A DNA stretch of 64,000 bases from Allokutzneria multivorans. Lineage in GTDB: Bacteria; Actinomycetota; Actinomycetes; Mycobacteriales; Pseudonocardiaceae. Below, piece by piece: positions 43,534 to 51,915 of this stretch. Positions within the stretch are counted from its first letter, which is position 1; the number at the start of each line of letters is the position of its first letter. Made by a program: the position numbers and the translations under genes. The stretch covers positions 186,001-250,000 of the forward strand of contig NZ_BAABAL010000005.1 of the NCBI RefSeq assembly GCF_039537405.1, in the 5' to 3' direction. The notes under the pieces were generated by a model. It saw only the letters and a program-made list of their open reading frames with translations. It was not told where the DNA came from and ran no database searches.

Positions 43534-44334
43534 ATGAGTACGGTAACCCTCGGCGGCATCACCTTCGGCTACGACGACCTCGGCTCCGGCGACCGGGTGC
43601 TTGTCCTGGTGCACGGCCACCCCTTCGACCGCACGATGTGGCGCCCGCAGGTCGAGCACTTCGCGGAGCGCGGCTTCCGGGTGATCGCCGCCGATCTGCG
43701 AGGCTACGGCGAAACCACTGTGGTGCCAGGAAAAACGCTGTTGAGCACGTTCGCGAAGGACATCGCGACGCTGCTCGACCACCGCGGCGTCGACCGCTTC
43801 GCGCTCGGCGGGCTGTCCATGGGCGGGCAGATCGTCATGGAGTGCTTCCGGCAGTTCCCCGAGCGGATCACCGGCCTGCTGCTGGCCGACACCACGGCCG
43901 AGGCCGAGACTCCGGACGGCAGGCGCAACCGCGCCGAGATGGCCGCACGATTGCTCCGAGAAGGCATGCGCGGGTACTCCGAGGAAGTGCTGTGGAAAAT
44001 GGTCGCCGATGACAAGGACGCCGCCGACCACGTGCTCCGGATGATGCTCGCCGCACCACCGGAGGGCGCGGCGGCGGCACTGCTCGGGCGGGCCGAGCGC
44101 CCGGACTACCTCGACCTGCTCGGCGAGGTCGAGGTGCCCGCGCTCGTGGTGGTCGGCACGGAGGACGAGTACACGCCGATCAGTGACGCACGGCTCATGC
44201 ACGAGCGGCTCCAGGACTCCACACTGGTGGTCGTGGAAGGCGCCGCGCACATGCCGAACCTCGAACGGACCGAGGAGTTCAACCGCGCGTTGCACACTTT
44301 CCTCGACAGGATCGCAGACCGAGCAGAACGGTGA
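43534..44334 (+). CDS. Alpha/beta hydrolase
   Basis: 266 residues from the ATG at 43534. The oxyanion motif is LVLVHGHPFDRTMW and the nucleophile elbow is ALGGLSMGGQIVM (Ser). The acid lies in VVVGTEDEYTPISDA and the His in EGAAHMPNLERTEEF. It is a small-molecule esterase, lactonase or enol-lactonase type, and the substrate is not predictable. It overlaps the next SDR gene as GTGA and diverges from the MocR regulator, suggesting a MocR-controlled two-gene unit. Confidence 0.9.
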   Translation: MSTVTLGGITFGYDDLGSGDRVLVLVHGHPFDRTMWRPQVEHFAERGFRVIAADLRGYGETTVVPGKTLLSTFAKDIATLLDHRGVDRFALGGLSMGGQIVMECFRQFPERITGLLLADTTAEAETPDGRRNRAEMAARLLREGMRGYSEEVLWKMVADDKDAADHVLRMMLAAPPEGAAAALLGRAERPDYLDLLGEVEVPALVVVGTEDEYTPISDARLMHERLQDSTLVVVEGAAHMPNLERTEEFNRALHTFLDRIADRAER

Positions 44335-45101
44335 TCTTCGTGACCAGCAAGAAGACCGTGTTCGTGACCGGGGCCAGCGCCGGGTTCGGCGCCGCCATCG
44401 CGCGCAGGTTCGTCGCGGAGGGCGCACGCGTCGTCGCCACCGCCCGCCGCGTCGGCAAGCTCACCGAACTGGCGGACGAGCTCGGCCCCGACGTGCTCCC
44501 GATCGAGCTGGACGTGCAGGACCGCACCGCCGTCGAGGCCGCGATCGCCACCCTGCCCTCGGAGTTCTCCGAGGTCGACGTCCTGGTCAACAACGCGGGT
44601 CTGGCCAAGGGCATGGAACCCGCGCACAAGGCCGACCTCGACGACTGGGAACAGATGATCGACACCAACTGCAAGGGGATGGTGTACTGCACCCGTGCCC
44701 TGCTTCCGGGCATGGTGGCGCGCGGCCGGGGCCACGTGATCAACCTCGGCTCCATCGCGGGCACCTACCCCTACCCCGGCGGCAACGTCTACGGCGCCAC
44801 CAAGGCCTTCACGCACCAGTTCAGCCTCAACCTGCGCAGCGACCTGCACGGCACCGGTGTCCGCGTCACCTGCGTGGAGCCCGGGATGTGCGGCGGGACC
44901 GAGTTCTCCACGGTGCGCTTCGACGGTGACACGAGCAAGGCCAACAGCGTCTACGCGGGGATGACGCCGTTGAGCGCCGAGGACATCGCGGAGTCGGTGC
45001 ACTGGGTTTCCGCGCAGCCGCCGCACTTCAACGTCAACACCATCGAGCTCATGCCGGTGGCGCAGAGCTTCGCGGCGTTCCAGGTCCACCGGGAGAGCTG
45101 A
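44331..45101 (+). CDS. Short-chain dehydrogenase (YdfG-like)
   Basis: 256 residues from the GTG overlapping the hydrolase stop; a GTG 9 nt on is an alternative. KTVFVTGASAGFGAAIARRF is the TGxxxGxG cofactor site, VLVNNAGLAKGM the NNAG motif, and YPGGNVYGATKAFTHQFSLN carries the YxxxK pair. It resembles E. coli YdfG, an NADP-dependent serine/3-hydroxy acid dehydrogenase. Its last 53 bp overlap the convergent methyltransferase gene. Confidence 0.92.
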   Translation: MIFVTSKKTVFVTGASAGFGAAIARRFVAEGARVVATARRVGKLTELADELGPDVLPIELDVQDRTAVEAAIATLPSEFSEVDVLVNNAGLAKGMEPAHKADLDDWEQMIDTNCKGMVYCTRALLPGMVARGRGHVINLGSIAGTYPYPGGNVYGATKAFTHQFSLNLRSDLHGTGVRVTCVEPGMCGGTEFSTVRFDGDTSKANSVYAGMTPLSAEDIAESVHWVSAQPPHFNVNTIELMPVAQSFAAFQVHRES

Positions 45102-45759
45102 TCGCCCGCACCACCGCTTGATCGTGCCGCCGCCACGGGGTTCCCACTTCGGCGAACCCTGCGGCGCGCAGCGCGTCCACGTGCCACGACACGGGCGGGT
45201 AGAAGTCCGCAGACGCCCCGTTCTGGTGTCCCACAAGGGCTTCCAGAGCCGGGTGAGCGGCGATCCCGGCCCACCACCGCGCCCACGCGTCCGAGGGTTC
45301 GGTCCGCACCGGCGCGTCCGGCATCCGGTCCGCGTTGGCGAACACCCCGCCCGGCGCGAGAACCCCGCGCACCTCGCGGTAGAGCCTCCGCAACGGCTCC
45401 GCCGCGAAACAGTGCATGGCGGTCATGGTCAGCACGAAGTCGTACTCCTTGTGCGGCAACGCTTCCGTCCAGCCCGCCGAGCCCAGATCGGCCCGCACCA
45501 GCTCCACGCCCGGCAGCGACGCCTCCGCGATGGCGAGCAGCGCCGGGCTGAGGTCGAGCACGGTCACCTCCGCGCCGGGCAGCCGGTCGAGCAGCCTCCT
45601 GGCGAGCGTTCCCGTCCCGCCCGCGAGGTCAAGCACGCGCGCGGGCGCCCCTACCAGGTCCACGAGCGCGCTCGCGGCCTCCTCGCGGCAGGGCAGGTAG
45701 ACCTCCTGCTGGCGGTCCCACTCCGCCTGGATGGCCAGCGCTTCTTCCTTCGTCAGCAT
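45049..45759 (-). CDS. Class I SAM-dependent methyltransferase, probably Zur-regulated
   Basis: 236 residues. Motif I is ARVLDLAGGTGTLARRLL, with VTVLDLSPALLAIAEASLPG, motif IV DFVLTMTAMHCF and VRGVLAPGGVFANAD. The substrate is unknown. A Zur-like box lies 12-31 bp upstream of the ATG. The 3' end overlaps the SDR gene by 53 bp. It might modify a metallophore or small molecule made under zinc limitation (inference). Confidence 0.88.
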   Translation of the reverse strand: MLTKEEALAIQAEWDRQQEVYLPCREEAASALVDLVGAPARVLDLAGGTGTLARRLLDRLPGAEVTVLDLSPALLAIAEASLPGVELVRADLGSAGWTEALPHKEYDFVLTMTAMHCFAAEPLRRLYREVRGVLAPGGVFANADRMPDAPVRTEPSDAWARWWAGIAAHPALEALVGHQNGASADFYPPVSWHVDALRAAGFAEVGTPWRRHDQAVVRAISSPGGPGTPRSSAPPA

Positions 45760-45770
45760 GGTGCCAGCTT

Positions 45771-45790
45771 AACGAAAACGATTATCAATT
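45771..45790 (-). promoter_or_regulatory. Third Zur-like box, in a divergent promoter
   Basis: On the plus strand AACGAAAACGATTATCAATT. Its core GAAAACGATTATCA matches TGAAAATGATTTTCA at most positions. It shares the stretch TTAACGAAAA with the box before rpmB. It lies between the methyltransferase (-) and the exported peptidase (+) starts, nearest the methyltransferase. Confidence 0.7.
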
Positions 45791-45849
45791 CAAGAAAGAT
45801 CTACCCCAGGGCAGACGACACCGCCCGCCCCTCAGGTCACGCTCGACAC

Positions 45850-47247
45850 ATGAGGACAGCGATCACCACCATCGCCGTCGTGAGCCTGCTGGCCGGGCTC
45901 ACCGCGACGGCGGGCGCCTCGGAACCGTTGCGCTGGCGGGACTGCGGCGAGGGCGTCCAGTGCGCCGACGTCCGGGTTCCCGTGGACTGGGCGCGGCCGC
46001 ACGGGGCGCGGACCAGCATCGGTCTCGCCAAGATCCCCGCGCGGGACCAGGCGAGCAAGCTCGGCCCGCTCGTGGCCAACCTCGGGGGGCCGGGCGCGAC
46101 CGTCCCGCACGTGCCGCAGCTCAAGGGCAGCTTCGCCGAGCTGACGAAGTGGTTCGACGTGGTCGTCTTCGACCCGCGCGGCTTCGGCGCGAGCCGGGGC
46201 GTCACGTGCCCGAAACCCGCCCCGGTCCCCGATCTCAAGGCATGGCCACCGAACCGGGAGGCCTTCGAGAGCTACGCGGAAGCCAACCGGCGCTTCGCCC
46301 AGGACTGCACTCCGGCCCTGGGAGCGTTGCGGGACGAGCTGAACTCGTGGCAGGGCGCGCACGACCTGGACGCGATCCGTGTGGCGCTGGGCCAGCGGAA
46401 GCTGAACTACTACGGCAACTCCTACGGGACCGTCTACGCGCAGAACTACGTCGAGATTTTCGGCGACAAGGTCGACCGCATGTACCTGGACAGCGTGTTC
46501 GACCACACCAACCCGGACATCAGGTCCTGGTCCCTGTCGGGTCCGGCGGTGACCGAGGCCAACTTCCACCGCTTCGCGAAGTGGGCCCAGCAGGACGCAG
46601 GCTCCGCCTTGCGCGGCAAGGACGTCCTCGCCGTCTGGGATCGCGTCATCACTGCGGCACAACGGAATCCGATCCCCGCTCCGGGCGCGGGCCGCACCGT
46701 CGCCGCCACGGAGATCGTCATGGCCGCGCCGTCCGGCTTCGAGCAGGAGTGGCCGAACTTCGCCAAGGCGCTGGCCCAGGCCGACACCGGTGACGCGACG
46801 CTGATCGCGACCAGGCGGCTGGGCGGCATGGACCCCGACCTGTCCAGGATCGCGCTCTGCTCCGACTTCCCCTACGACGTGAGCTACGACAGCCTCAAAC
46901 GGGTCGAACGGGAGGCCCGCGAGCGCGCACCGCGCGTGGGCTGGCGCTCGGTGTGGCTGATGGGCTACCACTGCGCGGGGCTGCCGAAGGTCGGCACCTA
47001 CCCACCGAAGCCGATCAAGGCCAGGGAGCTCCCGCCGATCCTCGTCGCCAGCGGCAACCACGACGACGGCACGCCTCCCGAGTTCGCCAAGCGCGTCTCC
47101 GCGCAGCTGCCCGGCTCGCGCTACCTCAGCGCGGAGGGCGGGCACGCGCAGTACTGGGCCGGGCGCAACGCCTGCTTGCGCGATCGGGTGCACCGCTACC
47201 TCGTCGGCGGCGAACTGCCCGCGCCCGGAACCCACTGCGCCGCCTGA
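45850..47247 (+). CDS. Exported TAP-like alpha/beta hydrolase (tripeptidyl aminopeptidase family)
   Basis: 465 residues with a signal peptide (TTIAVVSLLAGLTATAGASE). The family opener LRWRDCGEGVQCADVRVPVD is followed by GPLVANLGGPGAT and FDVVVFDPRGFGASRG. Catalytic Ser is in NYYGNSYGTVYAQNYV, Asp in ASGNHDDGTPPE and His in EGGHAQYWAG. Cysteine pairs at both ends fit disulfides. It releases N-terminal peptides outside the cell. The Zur-like box 60 bp upstream could also affect it. Confidence 0.9.
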   Translation: MRTAITTIAVVSLLAGLTATAGASEPLRWRDCGEGVQCADVRVPVDWARPHGARTSIGLAKIPARDQASKLGPLVANLGGPGATVPHVPQLKGSFAELTKWFDVVVFDPRGFGASRGVTCPKPAPVPDLKAWPPNREAFESYAEANRRFAQDCTPALGALRDELNSWQGAHDLDAIRVALGQRKLNYYGNSYGTVYAQNYVEIFGDKVDRMYLDSVFDHTNPDIRSWSLSGPAVTEANFHRFAKWAQQDAGSALRGKDVLAVWDRVITAAQRNPIPAPGAGRTVAATEIVMAAPSGFEQEWPNFAKALAQADTGDATLIATRRLGGMDPDLSRIALCSDFPYDVSYDSLKRVEREARERAPRVGWRSVWLMGYHCAGLPKVGTYPPKPIKARELPPILVASGNHDDGTPPEFAKRVSAQLPGSRYLSAEGGHAQYWAGRNACLRDRVHRYLVGGELPAPGTHCAA

Positions 47248-47265
47248 CTGGTGTACCAACGTCGC

Positions 47266-48339
47266 ATGTCCACCACCAGGGACGCCCTCGGCTGCGCGGC
47301 GATCGCGGCCCTCGTCTTCGGCGCCGCGCTGCTGGAGGGCTCGCCCGCCCGGCCGATGGCGCTCGCCGTGCTCAGCGTCGGCGTGACGGCGCCGTTGATG
47401 CTGCGCGAGCGGCTACCGATCACCTCGGCGGCGCTGGCGTCCTTGGTGGCCCTGCTCGGTTTCGCGATACCCGGCTGGTCGGGGAAGGTGGTGGCGATGG
47501 TCGCGTGCGGGGCCGCCGCCTACCACCGCCCCAACCGGCTGGCCGGGGTGCTGGCCGTGTCGATCCTCGGCTTCCTGCTGGTGCCCGCCGTGGTCGCGTC
47601 CCGGCCGCTCGGCACCACCGCCGTGCTCACCGAAATGATCATCACGTCGATCGCCCCCGCCGTCCTGGGCTACGCGATGCGACTGCGCGCGGAGCGCGGC
47701 GAGCAGCTGGCCCGCCTGCACCGCGCCGAGGCCGCGCGGACGGTCGCTGAGGAGCGGGCGGGCATCGCGCGCGAGGTGCACGACGCGGTCGGCCACCACC
47801 TGACCGCGATCCGCATGCAGGCGACCGCCGCGCGACACGTGCTCACCGACGCCTCCCCCGTGGCGACGACGACGCTGAACACGATCAACGACCTGGCCGC
47901 GCGAGCGCTGAGCGAGGTGCGCGACATGCTGGAAACCTTGCGCGACAAACCTTCCGGCTCGCGCGTCAATGAGATCGCCGACCTGGTCTCCCGACTGTCC
48001 ACATCGGACATTGAGATCACCTTCACCGAGTCCGGAGCGCTGCACGAGCTGCCGCCGCTCGTCGACCACGGCGGCTACCGGCTCGCCCAGGAGGCGCTGA
48101 CCAACGCGATCCGCCACTCCGGCGCGGACACGATCTCGGTCAGCGTCGCGCGCGAGCCCGACTCCGTCGTGATCACCGTGGAGGACAACGGTTCCAGCAC
48201 CTCCGTCACCGACGAGGGCTCGGGAGTCCGGGGCATGCGCGAGCGCGCGCGGCTGCTCGGCGGAACCGTGACGATCAGCGCGGCCCGACCGCACGGCTGG
48301 CGCGTCCGCGCCGTGCTCCCGGCGAGGGGGGCGCGGTGA
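47266..48339 (+). CDS. NarL-type sensor histidine kinase
   Basis: About 357 residues; a GTG 15 nt upstream is possible. Six hydrophobic segments in residues 5-130 form the membrane sensor. The HisKA_3 phospho-acceptor lies in EERAGIAREVHDAVGHHLTA. HATPase_c has EALTNAIRHSGAD, TVEDNGSS and GSGVRGMRERARLLGG. The stop overlaps the response regulator start as GTGA. It is a Streptomyces-type two-component pair with unknown signal. Confidence 0.92.
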   Translation: MSTTRDALGCAAIAALVFGAALLEGSPARPMALAVLSVGVTAPLMLRERLPITSAALASLVALLGFAIPGWSGKVVAMVACGAAAYHRPNRLAGVLAVSILGFLLVPAVVASRPLGTTAVLTEMIITSIAPAVLGYAMRLRAERGEQLARLHRAEAARTVAEERAGIAREVHDAVGHHLTAIRMQATAARHVLTDASPVATTTLNTINDLAARALSEVRDMLETLRDKPSGSRVNEIADLVSRLSTSDIEITFTESGALHELPPLVDHGGYRLAQEALTNAIRHSGADTISVSVAREPDSVVITVEDNGSSTSVTDEGSGVRGMRERARLLGGTVTISAARPHGWRVRAVLPARGAR

Positions 48340-48986
48340 TCCAGGTGATCGTCGCCGACGACCAGGCCGAGGTCCGCTCGGCGCTGCGGCTCGTGCTCGA
48401 CGCCGAACCGGACATCGAGGTGGTGGCCGAGGCCGCCGACGGCGTGGAAGCAGTGCTCAGGACCGAGCAGCGGCGCCCCGACGTGCTGGTGGTCGACATC
48501 CGGATGCCCCGCCTCGACGGGATCGGCGCGATCACCAGGCTGGCGGCCTCGGCGAGCACCACCAGGATCGTCGCGCTGACCACCTTCGGCATCGACGAGT
48601 ACCTCTTCGGAGCACTGCGGGCGGGGGCGACCGGGTTCCTGCTCAAGGACTCCGAGCCACGGCTGCTGCTGGACGCCGTCCGCGCGGCGCACCGGGGGCA
48701 CGGGCTGGTCGACCCGCAGGTGACGCACCGGCTGATCGACCGCTTCGCCAGCCTCAGCCCGCGCCCGGCCACCGAGGAGCTGGACCGGCTGACGCCGAGG
48801 GAGCGCGAGGTGCTGCTGGAGATCGCGCTCGGGCTGAGCAACGCCGAGATCGCCGGGCGGCTGTGGATCGAGGAGGGCACCGTCAAGACGCACGTGGTGC
48901 GCGTGCTCGCCAAGCTCGGCCTGCGAAGTCGCGTGCACGCGGTGATCTACGCGCACGAGCACGGGCTGGTGCCGCGCACGCGCTAG
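48336..48986 (+). CDS. NarL/LuxR-type response regulator
   Basis: 216 residues. The receiver is IQVIVADDQAEVRSALRLVL with phospho-Asp in VLVVDIRMPRLDGIGA and the LLKDSEPRLLLDAVR lysine. The LuxR HTH is RLTPREREVLLEIALGLSNA followed by EIAGRLWIEEGTVKTHVVRV. It is coupled to the kinase by the GTGA overlap. Confidence 0.93.
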   Translation: MIQVIVADDQAEVRSALRLVLDAEPDIEVVAEAADGVEAVLRTEQRRPDVLVVDIRMPRLDGIGAITRLAASASTTRIVALTTFGIDEYLFGALRAGATGFLLKDSEPRLLLDAVRAAHRGHGLVDPQVTHRLIDRFASLSPRPATEELDRLTPREREVLLEIALGLSNAEIAGRLWIEEGTVKTHVVRVLAKLGLRSRVHAVIYAHEHGLVPRTR

Positions 48987-49095
48987 GGACCGGCGCGGGC
49001 AACACGCACTGTTCCCCGACAGTGTCGCCCGCGCCGACCGATCCGTTCTGCACACCCCCAGGTGGCGCAGAACGAGCGATCTCCGCCCGAGATTA

Positions 49096-49108
49096 TTACA
49101 AGCTGTAA
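49096..49108. promoter_or_regulatory. Palindrome TTACA-AGC-TGTAA upstream of tetR
   Basis: A perfect 5-bp inverted repeat with a 3-bp centre, in an AT-richer patch 47 bp before the TetR start at 49155. It is a plausible autoregulatory operator. Confidence 0.55.
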
Positions 49109-49154
49109 CAGTGGGCCAAGGCGATTCAGAACGTGGGCGGTCTACGTTGGGGCG

Positions 49155-49826
49155 GTGAGCAGTGAGCCGCCCCGGCGGCGCAGACCTGGGCCGCCGCCGA
49201 GGCTCAGCCGCGACCTGATCGCCGACGCCGCCGTCGCGGTCGGTTTCACCGACCTGACCCTGGCCTCGGTCGCCGAGCGGCTGAGCGCCACCCACGCGGC
49301 GCTCTACCGCCACATCACCGACCGCGACGACCTGGTCGTCGCGGCGGTGGAACGCCTGGTCAGCGGGCTGCCGAAGGCCCTGGAAAGTCCGGACTGGCGC
49401 GAGGTGCTCGAAGCGGCGACCTGGGCGCTGTGGCGGATGTACGCCGAGAACCCCGGCGTCGACCAGGTGCTCTGCTCGGTCCCCGCCGCGCGTGAGGTCG
49501 TCGTCTGCCACACCCTCGCGCTGGTCCGCCGCCTGTGCCAGGTCGGCTTCGACCCCGAGTTCGCCGTGCTCGCCGCCGACATCGTCGTCGAGTTCGCGCG
49601 GGCCTCCGGTGGCACCGCCGGTCTGCTGCACGCCACCTCCGCCGCCGAGGTGCGCGCCGTGCTCGGCCGAGTCAGCGCCGACGAGGCCGAGAACGAGCTG
49701 TTGCGCGAGGTCAGCGGTGCCCTCAGCCTCGACCTGCGCCCGTGGGCCGCGCGCAAGCTCGCCGTGGTGCTCGACGGCATCGCCGCCAACGCGCGCCCGA
49801 CCCAGGAGAACACCTCCGAGAAGTGA
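49155..49826 (+). CDS. TetR-family regulator
   Basis: 223 residues from the GTG at 49155. A basic Pro/Arg-rich tail (PPRRRRPGPPPRLSRDLIAD) precedes the HTH LTLASVAERLSATHAALYRH followed by ITDRDDLVVAAVERLV. The C-terminal domain (LRPWAARKLAVVLDGIAAN) is TetR_C-like. No obvious target is divergent; the palindrome upstream suggests autoregulation. The two short genes that follow may be in the same transcript. Confidence 0.86.
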   Translation: MSSEPPRRRRPGPPPRLSRDLIADAAVAVGFTDLTLASVAERLSATHAALYRHITDRDDLVVAAVERLVSGLPKALESPDWREVLEAATWALWRMYAENPGVDQVLCSVPAAREVVVCHTLALVRRLCQVGFDPEFAVLAADIVVEFARASGGTAGLLHATSAAEVRAVLGRVSADEAENELLREVSGALSLDLRPWAARKLAVVLDGIAANARPTQENTSEK

Positions 49827-49874
49827 TCAACACGGGGTCGCTCGAACGGGTGGGTACTCGATACCTTCTTTGGA

Positions 49875-50114
49875 GTGACAAGCCATCAGGTCACCATCAA
49901 CCTGAGCCCCGACGAGGCGCTCGTCCTCTTCGACTGGCTCTCCCGCACCGACGACCAGGGCGGCCTCGACCCGCTGACCGAGGACCACGCCGAGCGCGTC
50001 GCCCTGTCCAGCCTGGCCGCCACACTGGAGGACCAGGTCATCGACACCTTCGACCCCGCGTACGCGCAACGCGTGCGGACCGCGCGCCTGCGCTTGACCC
50101 GGGATCTGCCCTAG
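49875..50114 (+). CDS. Small hypothetical protein (79 aa), acidic
   Basis: 79 residues from a GTG. VTINLSPDEALVLFDWLSRT, LTEDHAERVALSSLAATLED and TARLRLTRDLP give a strand followed by three amphipathic helices. It is acidic overall with a basic C-terminus. The family is unknown to me but the codon pattern is that of a real gene. It lies 10 bp before the flavodoxin-like gene, probably cotranscribed. Confidence 0.72.
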   Translation: MTSHQVTINLSPDEALVLFDWLSRTDDQGGLDPLTEDHAERVALSSLAATLEDQVIDTFDPAYAQRVRTARLRLTRDLP

Positions 50115-50124
50115 GTTGGCGCTC

Positions 50125-50577
50125 GTGCCCCGGTTGCTGCTGGTCCACCACACGCCGTCGCCGAACCTCCAGGCCATGTTCGAGGCCGTGGTCTCCGGCG
50201 CCACCGACCCCGAGATCGAGGGCGTCGACCTGGTCCGGCGCGCCGCACTGGAGGCGAGCGCCTCCGACGTGCTCGCCGCCGACGGCTTCCTGCTCGGCAC
50301 CCCCGCTTATCTGGGATACATGTCAGGCGCCCTGAAAACGTTCTTCGATTCCGTTTTCTACCCGTGCCTGGACGCCGCGAGGGGCCGCCCGTACGGCCTC
50401 TACGTGCACGGCAACAACGACACCACGGGTGCGGTGCGCTCCGTCGAGGGCATCACCAAGGGCATGGGCTGGGAGAAGGGCGCCGAGCACGTCCTCGTCA
50501 CGGGCGCGCCCACCAAGGACGACCTGCGCGCCTGCTGGGAACTGGGCGCGACCGTCGCCGCCACCCTCATGCCCTGA
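50125..50577 (+). CDS. Flavodoxin-like NAD(P)H-dependent FMN reductase-fold protein
   Basis: 150 residues. PRLLLVHHTPSPNLQAMFEA places the phosphate-binding loop after strand 1. ADGFLLGTPAYLGYMSGALK followed by FFD is the flavin-binding GTPxY motif of NADPH-dependent FMN reductases and WrbA. RPYGLYVHGNNDTTGAVRSV covers the second loop. It probably binds FMN. The redox partner is unknown. Confidence 0.85.
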   Translation: MPRLLLVHHTPSPNLQAMFEAVVSGATDPEIEGVDLVRRAALEASASDVLAADGFLLGTPAYLGYMSGALKTFFDSVFYPCLDAARGRPYGLYVHGNNDTTGAVRSVEGITKGMGWEKGAEHVLVTGAPTKDDLRACWELGATVAATLMP

Positions 50578-50608
50578 CCGCCAACACCTGTCCCGCGAGC
50601 AGCCGCAC

Positions 50609-50748
50609 CTGAGGTTGAGGCGTCTTCTCGTCGATCACCGTCAACCCTGCACCCCGGTCAGGGTTAGCGGCCGTTGAAGACCGCTGAGGCGTGGGTTTGC
50701 CGGTCTTGAAGACTGGCGAACCCGGCGACGAGCATGCCCTAGGACCTG
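50609..50748. repeat. Dispersed intergenic repeat, copy C (degenerate)
   Basis: The right part (50691-50742: GTGGGTTTGCCGGTCTTGAAG, ACTGGCGAACCCGGCGACG) matches 50900-50950 of copy B at nearly every base. The left part is divergent. It is followed by CCTAGGACCTGTCCTG, sharing GGACAGG with the end of copy A. Copies C and B stand in tandem. Confidence 0.7.
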
Positions 50749-50778
50749 TCCTGTAAGCGGTTGAGCTGCATATTCCGG

Positions 50779-50950
50779 TCACGGTGTCGCCGGGGGTTGG
50801 GGTGTCTTCAAGACCACCCAACCCCTCTGTTGATCATCGTTAACCGCCGCAAACCCAGCGGCCTTGCGGGGTTTGCCGTCGTTCGAGACGGCTGGGGCGG
50901 GGGTTTGCGGGTCTTGAAGACCGGCGAACCCGGCGACGAGCAGGCCCTAG
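50779..50950. repeat. Dispersed intergenic repeat, copy B
   Basis: About 170 bp closely matching copy A at 19622-19797: TCACGGTGTCGCC, TTGGGGTGTCTTCAAGACC, ACCCCTCTGTTGATCATCG, AACCGCCGCAAACCCAGCGG and GGGTCTTGAAGACCGG. It runs to the TAG stop of the following minus-strand gene, which lies inside the repeat end. It has GTCTT-N-AAGAC palindromes near both ends. Confidence 0.8.
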
Positions 50951-51273
50951 TCCGGCGCGGCGAACCAGGCGATGTCGCCGAGGGTGATCTCGCCTCCCCG
51001 GTCGGCCACCTCGTGCACCTCGCGCCGGATGCGCTCGGCGGAGTCGTCCACAGTGGACGTCCACGGCTCGAACCCGTCGTCGCCGATGCGCCCGGGGACG
51101 AGAACGCCGTCCCGGACGAGCCGGGCGGCGCCGTCGCCAGCCCTCCGGAGAACCTCGGTCCCGTCGACGTCGGCGCCGTCCGAGCGCTGGACCGCGGCGA
51201 TGATGTCCACCATCTGCACCCAGTCGTAGCTCAGCGCCTCTTCCGCGAATTCCCTGAGTTCGCCGTAGTCCAC
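50947..51273 (-). CDS. Hypothetical acidic protein (108 aa)
   Basis: 108 residues, no cysteine, no signal peptide. It begins MDYGELREFAEEALSYDWVQ; later REVHEVADRGGEITLGDIAW precedes FAAPD. Acidic helices (pI low) and a mid-protein GRIGDDGFEPWTSTVDDSAE are visible. I recognise no family. It contains one of the TCCACTGTGGAC palindromes. The stop is inside repeat copy B. The upstream 640 bp carries no evident gene. Confidence 0.65.
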   Translation of the reverse strand: MDYGELREFAEEALSYDWVQMVDIIAAVQRSDGADVDGTEVLRRAGDGAARLVRDGVLVPGRIGDDGFEPWTSTVDDSAERIRREVHEVADRGGEITLGDIAWFAAPD

Positions 51274-51915
51274 CGGTGTTCTCCTTCAGTTCTCGTTCAA
51301 GGCGGGCGACACCCGCGCGCGGCGTTCGTAGGGTGGGCCTCGTCCAGCCGGTGACGCCGATTGCACGGGCACTGCGAAAACAACACCACACCCTCCCGTC
51401 TGGAGCAGGTGGCCCGCGAGGGAGTACCCGAGAGGCGAAACTGTGGAAATGGGAGAGCCCTCGGCGTCCCAGCTGGGCCCTCGGCCGATGCCTCAACGCC
51501 TCGCCGCACGCTAGGGCGTTCGGGCGCACGGGTTGCTCCCAGGCGCTTCGAAGGTCTGTCGGGCCGGACTTGCACGTGATCGACGGATGCGGACGGCGGG
51601 GCTAAACCGAAAAGACCGCGGCGCGGGATTTCAGCGGATGGGAAGTTTTCGGCAAAGGCGCGGCCAGCCAGGGCAAATAACGATTCGACACCCCCTGAAC
51701 CGGACACCCGCCGCACGCGGGGGCAGCCCGGGTGATGCGACCCGAACTGCCCGTTCGACCGCTTTCGCCAGGCCGGTTCAGCAATTGCACAAGTATGTCC
51801 AGCGAAGGATGGACAGAATCAGCATAAAGACCGTCAAACGCGCTGGGAGAGCGCTCTGTTGACTCGTCCACCCCAGGTCATAACCTACAAATTCGTTCAT
51901 GACCTGGGGGCAGGG
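51274..51915. other. 640-bp stretch without a convincing gene
   Basis: Short open frames here lack typical third-position GC bias, ribosome sites or family motifs. The stretch is slightly less GC-rich near 51640-51860. It has several GC-rich stem-forming segments (around 51405-51470 and 51480-51530). I could not fit it to RNase P RNA, tmRNA, SRP RNA or a known riboswitch by eye. It ends in the inverted repeat before the gene at 51916. Confidence 0.5.
51871..51909 (+). promoter_or_regulatory. Inverted repeat overlapping the Shine-Dalgarno of the 51916 gene
   Basis: CCCCAGGTCAT (51871-51881) and ATGACCTGGGG (51899-51909) are perfect reverse complements around a 17-nt loop. The right arm contains the GGGG of the ribosome site GGGGGCAGGG before the ATG at 51916. 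It could be a protein operator or an RNA hairpin that hides the ribosome site. Confidence 0.65.

Noticed and set aside
51274..51915. RNase P RNA, tmRNA or a known riboswitch
   Set aside because: I could not find the conserved cores of these RNAs by eye on either strand, so I list the stretch only as unexplained.
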